The notes under the pieces are model-generated. The model worked only from the letters and a program-made list of their open reading frames with translations. It was not told the origin of the DNA and searched no databases. DNA of 64,000 nucleotides, taken from Heterostelium multicystogenum (Eukaryota > Evosea > Eumycetozoa > Acytosteliales > Acytosteliaceae). The first letter of the stretch is position 1, and the number at the start of each line of letters is the position of its first letter. The stretch lies in contig RCNN01000066.1 in NCBI GenBank assembly GCA_003667245.1, positions 1 to 64,000 on the forward strand, given 5' to 3'. A program made the position numbers and the translations under genes. Below are positions 1 through 11,685 of the stretch, piece by piece.

Positions 1-649
1 GTTTCTTTTACTAAAGTGGCACCAGGATCTCCGGGAATCTAATTGTGACTCTAAGAACTCTTTCATATCAAAGGTAGCTTCGTCAATTTTACTAAAGTTG
101 ACAACTATACCCAAAGCTGGCCACTTGGTTGGATTGTTTGACAATTGACCAACAGCAGAGATCTGTTGTCCAATGATATCAAGTGATTCCTGTTGGAAAT
201 TGATTCTCTCAGTATAGAGAACAACATTTGAAATACGGTAGATAATGGACATCAACATGGCAGGTCTTTTGGCATCATCAATACTGGCGCATCCTTCCAC
301 AATCTTAGAATGATCAGGGTTTTCTTTTTCTCAGATCTGCTACCGATATCGGAGGCTGAATTATAGGGAAGTACAGCACAATCTAGACCAATAGTACATG
401 AAGTCACACTGCTAGATGTGATAAATTCTGACTCTACACCGGTGAGGCCTCTTGAGATTTCTTTGGCCAGGTGTGACTTTCCTGATCTAGTTGGACCAAC
501 TAGAGAAATTACATATATTTCTGGATTCTCAGAATCACCGTTTGTTTGGTTAATTGAGATTTCCAACCAAGTAAGGTCCTCTAACTTATCACTATATATT
601 TATGAATGGTAACATTCAATCCATTTATTAAAGTTGTAATTGTAGGCAT
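1..649 (-). pseudogene. Broken or mis-assembled GBP-like NTPase, 3' end outside window
   Basis: This is a divergent paralogue of the NTPase gene at 1421-2955. It has a P-loop (GPTRSGKS, about 480-510) followed by a G3-type region. The likely start is the ATG at 647-649, giving a short N-terminus (MPTITTLING). The reading frame changes near 595-600 and again near 290-300, inside the DCEG motif, where two extra bases (AA and GG doublets) appear relative to the paralogue. After that the frame is open to the window edge and matches the paralogue (NPTKWPALGI against VPKTWPSFCF). It is therefore either a decaying duplicate or an intact gene with sequencing indels. Because frame breaks of the same kind occur in essential genes of this window, pseudogene status is not proven. 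The function would be nucleotide binding and hydrolysis of the dynamin/GBP type; the substrate process is unknown. Confidence 0.6.
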
Positions 650-1420
650 TCTTTTAATGGAAAATATGAAAATATAAAATAAAAATTACTACAAAAAATA
701 GGATCTGATTTTAAATTGATTATTTTTAAATTATTTAATTAAATTGAAATATTTAATATTAAATTTTTAATTAAATCATGATTATTAAATATTTAATCCT
801 AAACTTTCGATGGTTATTATAAATGCTGAATTCAAATCCAGAAATGAGATATTATATAATATTATCATAACTATCGAAAAGTAAGTAATGGGGCACCACA
901 AATTTAATTAATGTTCACCATTTGAGGTGTGACATCACTGTTTTTCCCCAAATTTTGGGTCTTTATTATAAACAATTGTTTTTGTGATTCAGTGAAAAAA
1001 TCAATAATTTCGATCCAAATCACCAGGATACTAAGCATGTTATATGGGGTGTGATGATATTTGTGCCTCCATATTATGTTTTTTTTTTTGAGATTTCATC
1101 TGGAAAAGCATCGATTCCACGAACTGAACAACATATCCACAAAAAAAAATATTTCAATCATATTTGCAGTGTTTCATTGATTGATTTTTTTGTTGAGAAA
1201 ACATGTTTAATTTTCATACTCTGATCCATAGATGGCTAAGATCTACCTATGGTAAATTTTTAATTTTCTGTTATTTTTCATTCTAATTCCACATATTATT
1301 TACCAGTGATCTTCCCATAACTTGAGTCATTGATTAATAATACAAAAGTAAATTTATAAACTTGACAATTTATTTATTTATCTATAAATATATATATCTT
1401 ATATTTACAAATAAAATTAA
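650..1420. other. Divergent intergenic region between the two NTPase genes
   Basis: AT-rich, with T9-10 and A9 runs near 1080-1150 and no supportable ORF. It presumably carries both promoters of the head-to-head NTPase pair. I see no RNA gene. Confidence 0.5.
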
Positions 1421-2955
1421 ATGACTGTAATCAAATCAAAAGTTTATCATTTATTAAAAAAAGATTCGAATCAGTTTCTTGAATTTGATGCCGATGTGAT
1501 CAATTTTCTTAAAACTTTGACAGGAACTATTTATATTGTATCTCTTTTTGGAGAAACAAGACATGGTAAATCATTCTTAGGATCAAAGTTAGCAAAGAAG
1601 TTTGGTGTTGATTTGGACAATATCTTCAAAGATAGTGCTTCACCAAGATCTGAAACTATTGGTATCCACATGGTTACTATTCCAATAAATGATGGTAAGT
1701 AATTCATTTTTCAATGACAAAAACACTATTCTAACATGATGTTTATTTTATAACAGCAACTATTCTTTTGTTAGATTGTGAAGGCACTGGAAGCACTGAT
1801 AAGGATAATAAAAATAGAATTCTTAGAATGTTGACTATGATTTGCAACCTTTCAAGTGTTATTTTGTTCGTCAATGGCTCCTCTACATTCCAAGCCAGAT
1901 CAATCTCTTCAGTAGGATCCATGATAGAGTTGGCAAAATCTACCAAGCAAGTCCCTAAAACCTGGCCTAGTTTCTGCTTCTTGGCCAATATGTCCTCTAA
2001 TACATTACAAGAATCGAGAGATCAATTCAATGCCAACATGACTCCTTCGATTTCTGCTTGTTTTACTGAAAGAATGATGGTCCCTATCCCAGACAACGAT
2101 GAAAATCCAGCCTTATTTGATGACCGTCTGGAGATCGTTAAAAACTATATTACAAATAGCTTACCTACTAGACCAATGATCGTTCAGGATGTACAACTCT
2201 CTGGTGATGGACTTTCGTTCTATTTGGAACAAACTCTCGAGTCACTTAAAGATATCAAAATAGATATTCCATCACCACACTCCATTGTGTCAGATTATAT
2301 ATTTCAAACAGTATTCAAGGAATGTGAAGCGTTATTCATCTCAGATGCCAATATTAATTTAAAACCAAAGGAAGCAACCCTTGGAAATAGTTGGGAGAAA
2401 GCCTTAGATGATCTCAAAGATAAATACTATCAGGAGTTCCTCAATAACAAGAAGGTTCAAAACTTTAATCCAAATGATGAAAAGAAACTAGAAATTATGA
2501 ATCTCTTTGAAGAAAGAAAGACAACTATTAATAGTAATTTTCTAACTATTGTAAAGCAAATTCAGGACACAATTGATGCCAGAATTGCTGCTGAAAAAAG
2601 AAGAAGAAACCATGTGATCGTTGACTATCAGCTAAGAGGTAAATACAGTTTGAAAGGTCGTAAGAACATTGATGTAGTCATTGGATTGTCCCCTAGAAAT
2701 GGATATAGCTTCAAATCAATGGATGGAAAATATTATCAAGTCAAGCCTGAAGACAAGTATTTCAGAACTCATGATGGAGGTTGTGATGACTATGAAACAT
2801 TCTTTGTGGAGAATCACCCTTCTGGCGGTGAATACTATGCCTTCAAGAGTATGTCGACTGGTCAATATCTGTGCTGTGATGAAAACTATGTAATGGTATG
2901 CAATCGATCGGTAGCAGATTCTTGGGAAAGATTTGAAATTGAAGGTACCATTTAA
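1421..2955 (+). CDS. GBP-like P-loop NTPase fused to a fascin-like beta-trefoil domain
   Basis: Two exons, 1421-1694 and 1757-2955 (intron GTAAGT...ACAG), give 490 aa. Residues about 37-52 hold the P-loop (GETRHGKS), and about 96-100 the G3-like DCEGTG, as in guanylate-binding/atlastin-type large GTPases. A long, mostly helical middle follows (about 230-390), with a KRRRN basic patch. The last roughly 110 residues look like a fascin/ricin-type beta-trefoil repeat: motifs GYSFKSMDGKYYQVK and YYAFKSMSTGQYLCCD, ending in WERFEIEG. Family knowledge suggests GTP-driven membrane or pathogen-related work; the trefoil could bind actin or sugar. Both roles are inference. No signal peptide or membrane segment is seen. 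It lies head to head with a broken paralogue at 1-649, which points to local duplication. The reading frame is intact. Confidence 0.75.
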
Positions 2956-3256
2956 AACTATAATAGAGTGCATTATTTTTTACCTGAAAAATAAAAACAA
3001 CTATATTAAATATATTTCAATCTTTATCCGTATTGTTGATTTAAATTTCTGGAAAGTCGAATTTAAAGTTTTTAATAATAATAATTTATATACCTTATCC
3101 TTTAAACCTAATTTACTACAGTTTTTATCAAATAAGGATTTTTTGATATAAATAAATGATATATAAATGGTTCAAATCAGTAAGAAATTGATTTTTTGTT
3201 AACTTGGCTCATTGTAGATAATATAGTAGTAGATAATTTGATTAATTTAATTTATA
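2956..3256. other. Convergent 3' intergenic spacer
   Basis: Very AT-rich and only about 300 bp, lying between the 3' ends of the NTPase and FNIP genes. Only short, low-complexity ORFs are present and none is convincing. Confidence 0.5.
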
Positions 3257-5093
3257 TTATAGATATAAATAGCTGGATTGTTTGTTTAATGATGGATTAC
3301 TGGTTTGGAGATATCCACCACTTGTAAGTTGTTCGTTCAATATCAAATAGTTATTCATCGTTGAGTCACTAACTAATTTGTTGGTAGTATTATTATTGTC
3401 GTAACTGGTAAGGTTGGCTTCAAGTCGAATTAATGTCATTTTTTCATTGTTGTGATGATAATGAATATGAGTGAGATGTTTAGGTATTTGATTGAGATTC
3501 TGGTGATAACCTTGTCCAAGAGTGATTCGTTTCACTCTGTTTAACCATGCTTCACAGAGAGGTTGGTTGAAGTCGGCCCCGAATATCAATGCATCAACGC
3601 TGCTTGGGATGCAGTCTGGTGCAATGGCCTGATTAAAATTATCACCAAATTCAATTTGTTTGAGATTGGATGGAAGTTGTATTGGTGATAGTGTTTGATT
3701 GTAATTCTTGCCAAAAGTAAGATATTCAATAGTTTCTGGAAGTGAGTTGAGTGTCCCGTTGAATTCGTCAGAAAGTTTGAGTGATTGAAGTTGCTTGGAT
3801 GGAAGTTGATTTGGAATTATGGGACTATCGTAAAATGTCAGCTCCAACAAGTTTGGTGGAAGTATTAGGTCGGGAGAGCTTGGTGATATCTTTAGGTATT
3901 TGACTGATTCGAGCCTTTCCATGTTGAGGCTATTTGATTTGTAAATGGATAGGTTTGTTACAGTAGGTGGTATAATTGAATCGTCGATTTCTTGGGCAAA
4001 TGATCTTCCAAAGTTGAGATTGGTTACTCCCATTGGAATGCATCCAGGCATTAAAGACTGATTAAACATTGAGCCGAATTTAATAGTTCGCAGGCTAGAT
4101 GGAAGTACACCAGGTTGTATTGAAATTTGATAATCGCCTTTAAATACCAATTTCGTTAATCCCTCTGGGAGTGAGCCAGCAAACAGAGGTTGGTTGAACA
4201 TTATTCCAATTTTCAAACAACGTAGTGAAGAAGGTAAGACTCTTGGTTGAAGTGGTTGGTTAAATTGAGATCCAAGCTCCAGAGAAACAAGATTCGGTGG
4301 CAAGCAGTATGGTAGCAAAGGCTGATTAAAGAGGGAGAAAGTATTATTGTTACCAAGTTTGAGGTGAGTGACACTGGGTGGAATGCTTCCGGGCTTCAAA
4401 AGCTGATTGAAATCACTTTTCAAGCGCAGGTGTGTTAACATCGGTGGTAAGACACCTGGTTCTAAGGGTTGATTGAACAGCTCACCAAATTCAATTTGTA
4501 AAATATTTTTAGGAATGTCTCCAAACTGAAGTGGTTGATTGAACCACTCCCCTAAAAACAAATGGGTGGCACTCTCTGGAATATCAACCTGACTTAGTGG
4601 ACGATTGAAATTGTTGGAAAACACCAAATAGTTTATATTCTTTTTCGGGTGATGAGGCTTCATCTGGGTAGTCGTTATCCAAACATTTGGAGCTGGAATC
4701 TAATCAATTGAACACAACAGATGAATGTATAAGAAAATTGAATGATTGAATGAGACATCCATTCATTCACTTACCTATGTTTTTTATATAATCGAAATAA
4801 AGATAGCTTTGGTTGAGATCATCATCGTTGGTTGTCATATATTGAATGATTGGCATCTTTTTCATCATTGACCTGTCAATTACATTTCTAAAATGCTTCA
4901 ACACCCGATGGTTCTGACGTTTCTGTTTATAGGATAATATGCTTGGTAGATGCAAGTCATTTAAGATAAGAAGACGATCGACATCATCATACCAAATCTT
5001 ACTTGCGAGCATCAGGCATACTCTATCAATATTTGAATCCAAATAAGAGAGTATATGTTTTATAATAATGTGAGGTAGTTTTGTAATCATCAT
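3257..5093 (-). CDS. F-box/FNIP-repeat protein
   Basis: Exon 1 is 5093-4775 and exon 2 is 4692-3257 (donor GTAAGTG, acceptor TTCCAG, phase 1), giving 584 aa. Residues 1-45 look like an F-box (KLPHIIIKHILSYLDSN), which in known proteins recruits Skp1-cullin ubiquitin ligase. The rest consists of about 15 FNIP repeats of roughly 22 aa, with cores such as FNQPLEPGVLP and FNQPLLPYCLP. These repeats are an LRR-like, presumably substrate-binding solenoid, and the family is hugely expanded in dictyostelids. The central repeats are the most regular; towards the end they decay (YHQNLNQIP). The C-terminal 60 residues are polar, with no domain. The frame is intact with no indel needed. The target protein cannot be guessed. 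Confidence 0.85.
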
Positions 5094-6136
5094 CTTGATT
5101 TCTAAACCAAACTATAAAAACCAAACCAAACCAAGCCAAACCAAACAAAAGTATAAACAACTCCTACAATAATATAACTTATATCTTTTCTTTTCTTTCC
5201 TTATATTGTTTCTACCTTTCTTTCTTTCTTTATTGAAATTTAATTCTTCTAATTTAGATAAAGTTTATAATAAAATTGTTTATTTATTTATTTATTTATT
5301 ACTTTAATTATATTATTTATTTATATATATATTATATAGGTAGCTAGCTGTACAGTCCTACCTCAATCTACTACATACATAAACATATAGTCAGTCCTAT
5401 ACTCTTTGTTTACATAGCAATTGAAGGAATAGTAACAGTTATTAAATAACAATAAATAACAAATAAAATGAATGAGGAGTGGAATAAGAAAGATTATTTA
5501 TCACTTTACTTCGACACAACTTGGATAACACAAAAAAGAAATCGAAATCAATTTTAGTAGCATGATAACACCTTGGAGGTAGATTCAAAAAGTAGTGAAC
5601 CAAAGAATCATAACCCCACACCACACACATCATGATGATAACAAACCAAAAAAAAAAAGAAATCAAAATCTTTACATTTAAAGGTAAAACTTGAATGATA
5701 GCACAATTTAAATAAATATAAATATAAACACACAAATGATTTAACCATCTTATTTATCCTCTATTAAATCAAGAAAACAACATTTATTAAATATATTTAT
5801 TTAACCATCTTATTTAATAAACATTTAAACATTTATTAAATATATTTATTTAATAGAATCGACCCAGGAACTTAATATTTTTATCCCAATATCTTATTTT
5901 TATGTTAATGGTGATCATCATTATCTCAAATGTAAATACTCAAGATAATGAGGTTTACAATCATTTCATTTTGATCTTTGAAAACTAAAAGTAATTTCGC
6001 TAAAAATATGCTGTAATTTTGAATTCATCCCTCACTTGTCATAATTATATAAGAACTCTGAGTTCTTCTAAAAGAGTTTGTAAAATCTACTTTTGTACTC
6101 TTAGAGGTATATTTAATAATAGTAATAGAAAAATAA
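5094..6136. other. Divergent intergenic region with direct repeats
   Basis: About 1 kb of AT-rich DNA between the divergent starts of the FNIP and nucleotidyltransferase-SDR genes. It contains pyrimidine/purine-biased runs near 5100-5230 (AAACC-type repeats, then CTTT tracts) and the direct repeats listed separately. A 97-codon reverse ORF at 5442-5735 is low complexity and is not called. Confidence 0.5.
5780..5853. repeat. 25-bp direct repeat pair
   Basis: The same 25-bp AT-rich unit occurs exactly at 5780-5804 and 5829-5853, 49 bp start to start. A 17-bp piece containing ACCATCTTATTTA is also repeated, near 5740 and 5800, so the block arose by partial tandem duplication. It lies 280-400 bp upstream of the start of the next gene. 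Confidence 0.75.
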
Positions 6137-9100
6137 ATGTCAGACAATTATGACTTTGATTTAATAGAGGATAAAATAAATGAACATATTGTTAAATTTA
6201 GAAATGGCAAAATGTAAATATTATTAAACAGTAGTAAATGGATGAGATAGAAATATTTACATTTTTATATCTTTAGTAAATATAATAATGTTGATATCAG
6301 AGAGAGTCGACCAGGTTTCCAAAGATATATTAAAAATCAGAGGAAACGGGTTGACAAGTTTAGATCAACATCCAAAAGAATAGACCAACAAGTTCATCAC
6401 ATGAAAAATGGACTTTTACCACCTTTCGTTGATAGCAATAAAGAAGACATAGAGTTGAACCCTGGCAATCCCATTCAAAATGTGAAAAGGTGGAGATATC
6501 GAGGATACAATAATGATAGGTATTTTTATTGATGAAAAATGATTCATTGTATCTTTTCTAAATTCAGTTGGACTATAAAATAGAGAATTACAAATTATAG
6601 AAAAGTTGAATATTGCATCCAGAGATAAAGAAAGGGACTATTATGAAGCTGAGCTAATTGCCAAACAAATTGAAATGTTTAAAGATAGTAGAGACCGGTT
6701 GCAACAATTGATTAGGGAGTTGTTTGAGAGCCCACCTAGTTTCATTCGAACTGTTTTATCCAATTTAACGATGGGTACATTCATATTTCTTCGAGAGGTT
6801 TTCGATGACATTCATTACCGAATCCACTACTTCACAAAACAAGTCTATAGGTCTATCGTCATCAGATCGTTGCTCTTGCTAAAGAGAAAAGTCATTTCTA
6901 AACCAATATCAATTCAAGAATTAATTCCATTATTTCAGGAAAACGGTGTCATAGCTCCAAAGATTTATACCATTAGTCTGTTCGATAGTCCATATCGATC
7001 TAAAAAGTGGAATGATAATATTAAAATTGTAAACAATATTCATCAATTTAAAGTATGTTTCTTTGATTTCTTCACAAAGAGAATGCTTAATAATGTTACT
7101 TGGGAGAAAAATGGATTCAAAGTTGTGGTGTCTGGTGGTTCAGTTCTTGCATGTCTTATGAATTCAACATTCTCGGACTTACAATTTCAATCTTTCATTG
7201 CTGGTGAGGAGGCCATTCAAACACTCCCATATATTATTCGTTCATTTCTAAAAAATTCAGAAAGCTGTTTCAACTACCTAGTCAGTCAAGAATATGATCG
7301 TCATGAATTGCAACATTCAGATATTGACCTATTCATTATTTGTAATGATTCTTCTATTGTTCCAGAGAGAATCCAGACGTTGGTGAATGAAAATTACTAG
7401 ATGTATTCCAGTTTCATACAAATTGCTCAAAATGGATCATTCAATCACTATTCTTCCACTATACCCATACCGACCAATTAAAATTGTTACAACATTGCTC
7501 AGGGAAATATCAGATCAGATCTTATATTGTGACTTGGATTGTACTTCATTTGTATTTGATCCAACTTTAAACAATATATTCACATTGGAAAGAGGAGTAC
7601 AATCACTAAGGTCTCGAAAAAATTTCCTAAGTCCCAAGAAAATACAAACTTATGAGGATAAAAGTCGTATCGTAAAATATCGAGAGAGATCCTTTAAAAG
7701 TAGAAGTTATGATCTTTGTAAACATACCCCTAGATGTGATGATTATAATATATTTAAAAGATTACACTTTTACATATCTCCAAAAAAGAAACTCCCATAT
7801 GGTCCATTTTATATCAACACTGATGAAATTTCAATTAGACTTCAAAAGTTGGGTATTAGAGTTATCAAAGGAAATGACAAAGTAAAAGAGTCAGTGGATC
7901 ACAACCAACTATTTTGGAAATATAATACAGAAATCATGAATAAGAAATGCTATCAGTGTGATGTACCAGGCTTGTATGAGTGTGGTGCTGTACCTTTATG
8001 TGAAAGTTGTAAACAACTCAATCACTCCAAACTATTACAATGGGATTCTATTCAGCTGAATGGTCCCGAAAAGAAATATGCGATTGTCACGGGTGCAAGA
8101 AATAAGATTGGATTCCAAACTGCTCTAAGATTGTTAAGGTCTGGATATCATGTTTTAGTTACAACAAGATTCCCGCATAGTGCTCTTATAAACTATAAAA
8201 GCGAAAAAGATTATGAAAGTTGGATAAATCGACTAAAAATCTATGGAATTGACTTTAGACATTTATTATCTGTAAACAACTTTATCACATATGTAATATC
8301 ATCAATTCCAAGACTACATATATTGGTCAATAATGACACTCAAACAATTCGAAGACCAAGATCATTCTATCAATCCCTTCTCCAAAATGAAATGCGTTTA
8401 AAATCACCATTCTACAACAGATGTAATGACAATGTTATTTCACCAAAAGACAAGATTACCAATGTTATATCTTTACTAACTAAGGAATATTGTGCGTCAC
8501 TTTCTACTGATAATATTCATTCCCCAGAGATGGACAGTTCACAATTTACCCAAATCATTGTAAACCAAGATGACATTGAGAAGAAAATTAATAGAAGCCT
8601 AATCCCAATTGGTTTTGTTGATAAGTACGGAGATCAAATCGACCTCAGAAATAAAACTACATGGAACAGCAAAATTGAGGAAATATCAGTAGAAGAGATG
8701 TTAGAAGTCCAGCTTGTCAATGTTACTGTTCCATTTATGTTGATATCTCAATTATCTCAACTAATGACACCATCCTCTTGTGTTGAAGATTCTACCAATG
8801 ATGAAAATATTCAAAATGATTGGTCTTATATAATCAATGTTACATCAAAGGAAGGATCTTTTAAAAACCCTGGAAATGGAAATCATGTTCACATCAAAAT
8901 GGCCAAATCTTCACTCAATATGATGACATTCTCAACATCAGAATACTACTACAACAGAGGAATCTTTATTTGCTCAGTAGATCCAGGATGGATAACAAGA
9001 TTAACTGATAATATTAGTCCCCAAATGGTACAACCTCCTCTAAAAGCCAAAGATGGTGCAGCAAGAATCCTCGACCCCATATACTCTCATATGAACAATA

Positions 9101-9153
9101 CTCAAATTAACCATGGTATTTTATTTAAAAACTATAAGCCATCAGCTTGGTAG
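6137..9153 (+). CDS. Nucleotidyltransferase-like domain fused to short-chain dehydrogenase/reductase
   Basis: Exons are 6137-6213, 6277-6519 and 6584-9153; about 962 aa if one base in the A4 run at 7390-7393 is ignored. As written, the first frame stops at 7398-7400. The N-terminal third is helical and charged. Next comes a domain with VVSGGSVLACL and HSDIDLFII, the GG/S plus DxD signature of nucleotidyltransferase-fold proteins, continuing across the break (YCDLDCTSF). A four-cysteine zinc knuckle follows (CYQCDV...LCESCK). The C-terminal roughly 370 residues are an SDR: TGARNKIG cofactor loop, ILVNND, an INVTS serine strand, then HIKMAKSSLNMM where the usual YxxxK tyrosine is absent, and VDPGWIT. 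I recall this domain order from fungal and amoebal proteins; the substrate is unknown. Confidence in the SDR and DxD parts is good, but the reaction is not assigned. Confidence 0.75.
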
Positions 9154-9362
9154 TTAAATAAAAATCCAAGTTGTTAATCTTCAAATAAAAAAAAACACGT
9201 GTAAAGTCTGTTTCATTATCAAAATATGTCTTTTAAAGGAATATTAGAAGAACCATAATTTTATTATATTTCAAAACTTTCTCTTCCCTCACGCACATCA
9301 AGTACAATACCTTGTGGTTTGTTATCTTGGGCAATCTTGGAAATACAATTTCTTTTTTATAA

Positions 9363-10740
9363 TTAACAAAACCAAATAATAAAGGATAAAAATAAAAGAA
9401 ATAGTTTCCAATAATTTCGATGCTTAATGGCATTGCTTCTAACGATATAAAGATGATCGGATTTGTTTTGAAACAATTTACATTGGTCATAAAAACAACT
9501 TTGTGAAGATAAAACTGGATCAGTACAGAATTGTCGATAACCTAGGTAAATATTATTGGTTAAAATATATTCTATGATTGAATTTCATGGGTAAGTATAT
9601 TGCTTACATTTAGTTTCCTCAGGACATAGCTTTGATGGACAAGAATTCGGGTGGAAGTTGTAAAAATACAAACATTTTTTGATACACATTCTCTATATAG
9701 TTGATCGGCCTGAATGCACATTTTGCCCATGGCAGCATTTTTCGTATAGCAATATCCAACGGATGATGATCGATCACATTTACAAAATTCATAACTCTCG
9801 CAGTCTGATTGAGTCAAGCAAATCTTGAACGATGGTTTTGGTGTTAATTGACAAGTTCCCATTGTACTATCTTCATCGAGTTGTTTACACTATATGATTA
9901 TTACTAACGTATTATGATACTGAATGGTTGGTAACCTGATAATTTTGTTATTTCAACTTACATATTGTCCATGGTTAATATCACAGGTTGGCAACAAAGT
10001 TGAACATGCACTGCCAACTGCTGGTGAGCAACACTCTCCAATTGGATTTTTAATATCTTTATTGCGGGGAGTGCAAAATTGTCCTGGAGGGCACACCTTA
10101 AAGGAGGAATAGAGTGAACATTCATTTCCTGTTAGTGTTAGGTTGACACATTTTTTATCGATACAAGCGGCACTTTCTGAACATTGCAAGTTATACACAC
10201 ATCCTTCGGGTGGTGTGGTGCATACACCATCAGTGCATACCAAGTTGAACATGCATTCGTAATCGTGGTTGCATTTTTCATTAAACTGGGCAAAGTTCGC
10301 AACCCGACATATGCCAATACTGTTTCCAGTTTCTTGGTTCGCCTGCTTGATACAATACTCTCCCTTTGTCTCATCACAATCGTAGTTAACTGTACAGTTC
10401 GAAGTTTTTACATAGTGGGAACATGTCCCATTGATACATTTCAATGGCTGATAGCATCTATTTCCATTTCCATCAAATCTGTAAAGATATTGTTTGAGGT
10501 TCATTTAGTTAGTTAGTCAGCATAGCAAGTGTTAAGCTCATATTATGATACCTACAAATCAGTTCCGGTGTCACATGGACCACCAAGTCCAGAGCAATGG
10601 TTGAATAGACAGGAAATCACTTTACTGGTTCTGGTGATGTTGACTAAAGATATTATATGAGATTGTTGTACACCATTGACAGCACTATAGTGTAATAATA
10701 CAGTAATAATAAACAAAAGACCTATCTTATGTATCAACAT
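9363..10740 (-). CDS. Secreted or GPI-anchored cysteine-rich protein
   Basis: Four exons: 10740-10556, 10478-9962, 9889-9608 and 9541-9363; about 388 aa. An N-terminal signal peptide (IGLLFIITVLLHYSAV) is followed by repeated Cys modules with C-x4-C units (CINGTC, CTDGVC, CIDKKC), each about 45-50 aa, and many N-x-S/T sites. The C-terminus is a short hydrophobic tail (WKLFLLFLSFIIWFC), as in GPI-anchored or tail-anchored surface proteins. In exon 3 the frame as written ends with non-cysteine sequence. Adding one base to the A6 run (plus-strand T6, 9675-9680) restores CVSKKC and further cysteines and makes the exon 3/4 splice phase agree. The role is unknown, but similar dictyostelid Cys-rich proteins are extracellular. 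A stop at the end of the uncorrected frame is the alternative. Confidence 0.65.
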
Positions 10741-11685
10741 TAATACTGCTGTAACAAAGTAATTTCATTGACTCACCAATAAAACAACTATCTAAATTTA
10801 CTATGATAATAACAATAATTATAATAACAACAACAATAACGATATTATTAACAGACAGATTAGATATATTACATTAAAATATCAGTTTGATTAATTGAAT
10901 ATGATTGGATTGGAATTGATTGGATTTAAATTATAATCAAACTCAACACCTATCAATCAACTCAATCATTCAATCAATCAGTCATTCAAATCAAAATGAA
11001 TCAGAATGAATATTTATGTATGTGTAGGTGACTGATTGATTGGTTGATTCAAGCCACAGATGGAAATTACCAAAAAATAACAAATCATATGAATTCGAAT
11101 ATAATCGAAATTAAGTATTTGTGGGAGAGTGTTAGTGTATGTGCTTACTGGTACGCATTTATCATTTATCATTTATTTGTAGGTGTGGTATGATTTGTTA
11201 GAGTGCGTAATCTGCAAGTTTATAATTATAATTTATCATTATTATTGTTATTATTCAATTTTATGCAAATAATATATATATGTATGATATGAGTTGTGAT
11301 AATGATGATGATAACGTTATTTCTAATAACTATTCATCAACAAATGCTATAGCATTTGGCATCATTTATTAATCTATCTATCTATCTATCTTTGATCTTC
11401 TGATGATCATCAGTAATTTCAACATGTTGCACTTTGTATTTGTTATGTTTGAACTTTAATTAAAACAAGTTTAAAAAAATGATAAAATTTTGAGAATCTT
11501 ATCTCTAACTTTTTTCTGTTTATTGGTCTGTTGGATCTTCATAAACAATATTTATATTGGATTGTCAATCACTTGTTCAACCCGAATCTATTTAGATTCA
11601 TAAATAATAAATACTACTATACAATAGCAGATCAGCATTTTATTCAGTGTTATATATTATTCAAACTAGTTCAATAAAATATTAA
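10741..11685. other. Divergent intergenic region, no gene seen
   Basis: AT-rich, with TCATT/CAATCA and ATCT simple repeats (10930-11050, 11365-11395). It contains the promoters and 5' UTRs of the Cys-rich and DDX1 genes. No ORF longer than 60 codons is supportable. Confidence 0.5.

Noticed and set aside
5442..5735. 97-codon reverse ORF
   Set aside because: Composition is Ile/Phe/Tyr-heavy translation of AT-rich DNA between two divergent genes, with no homology-like motif or splice context.
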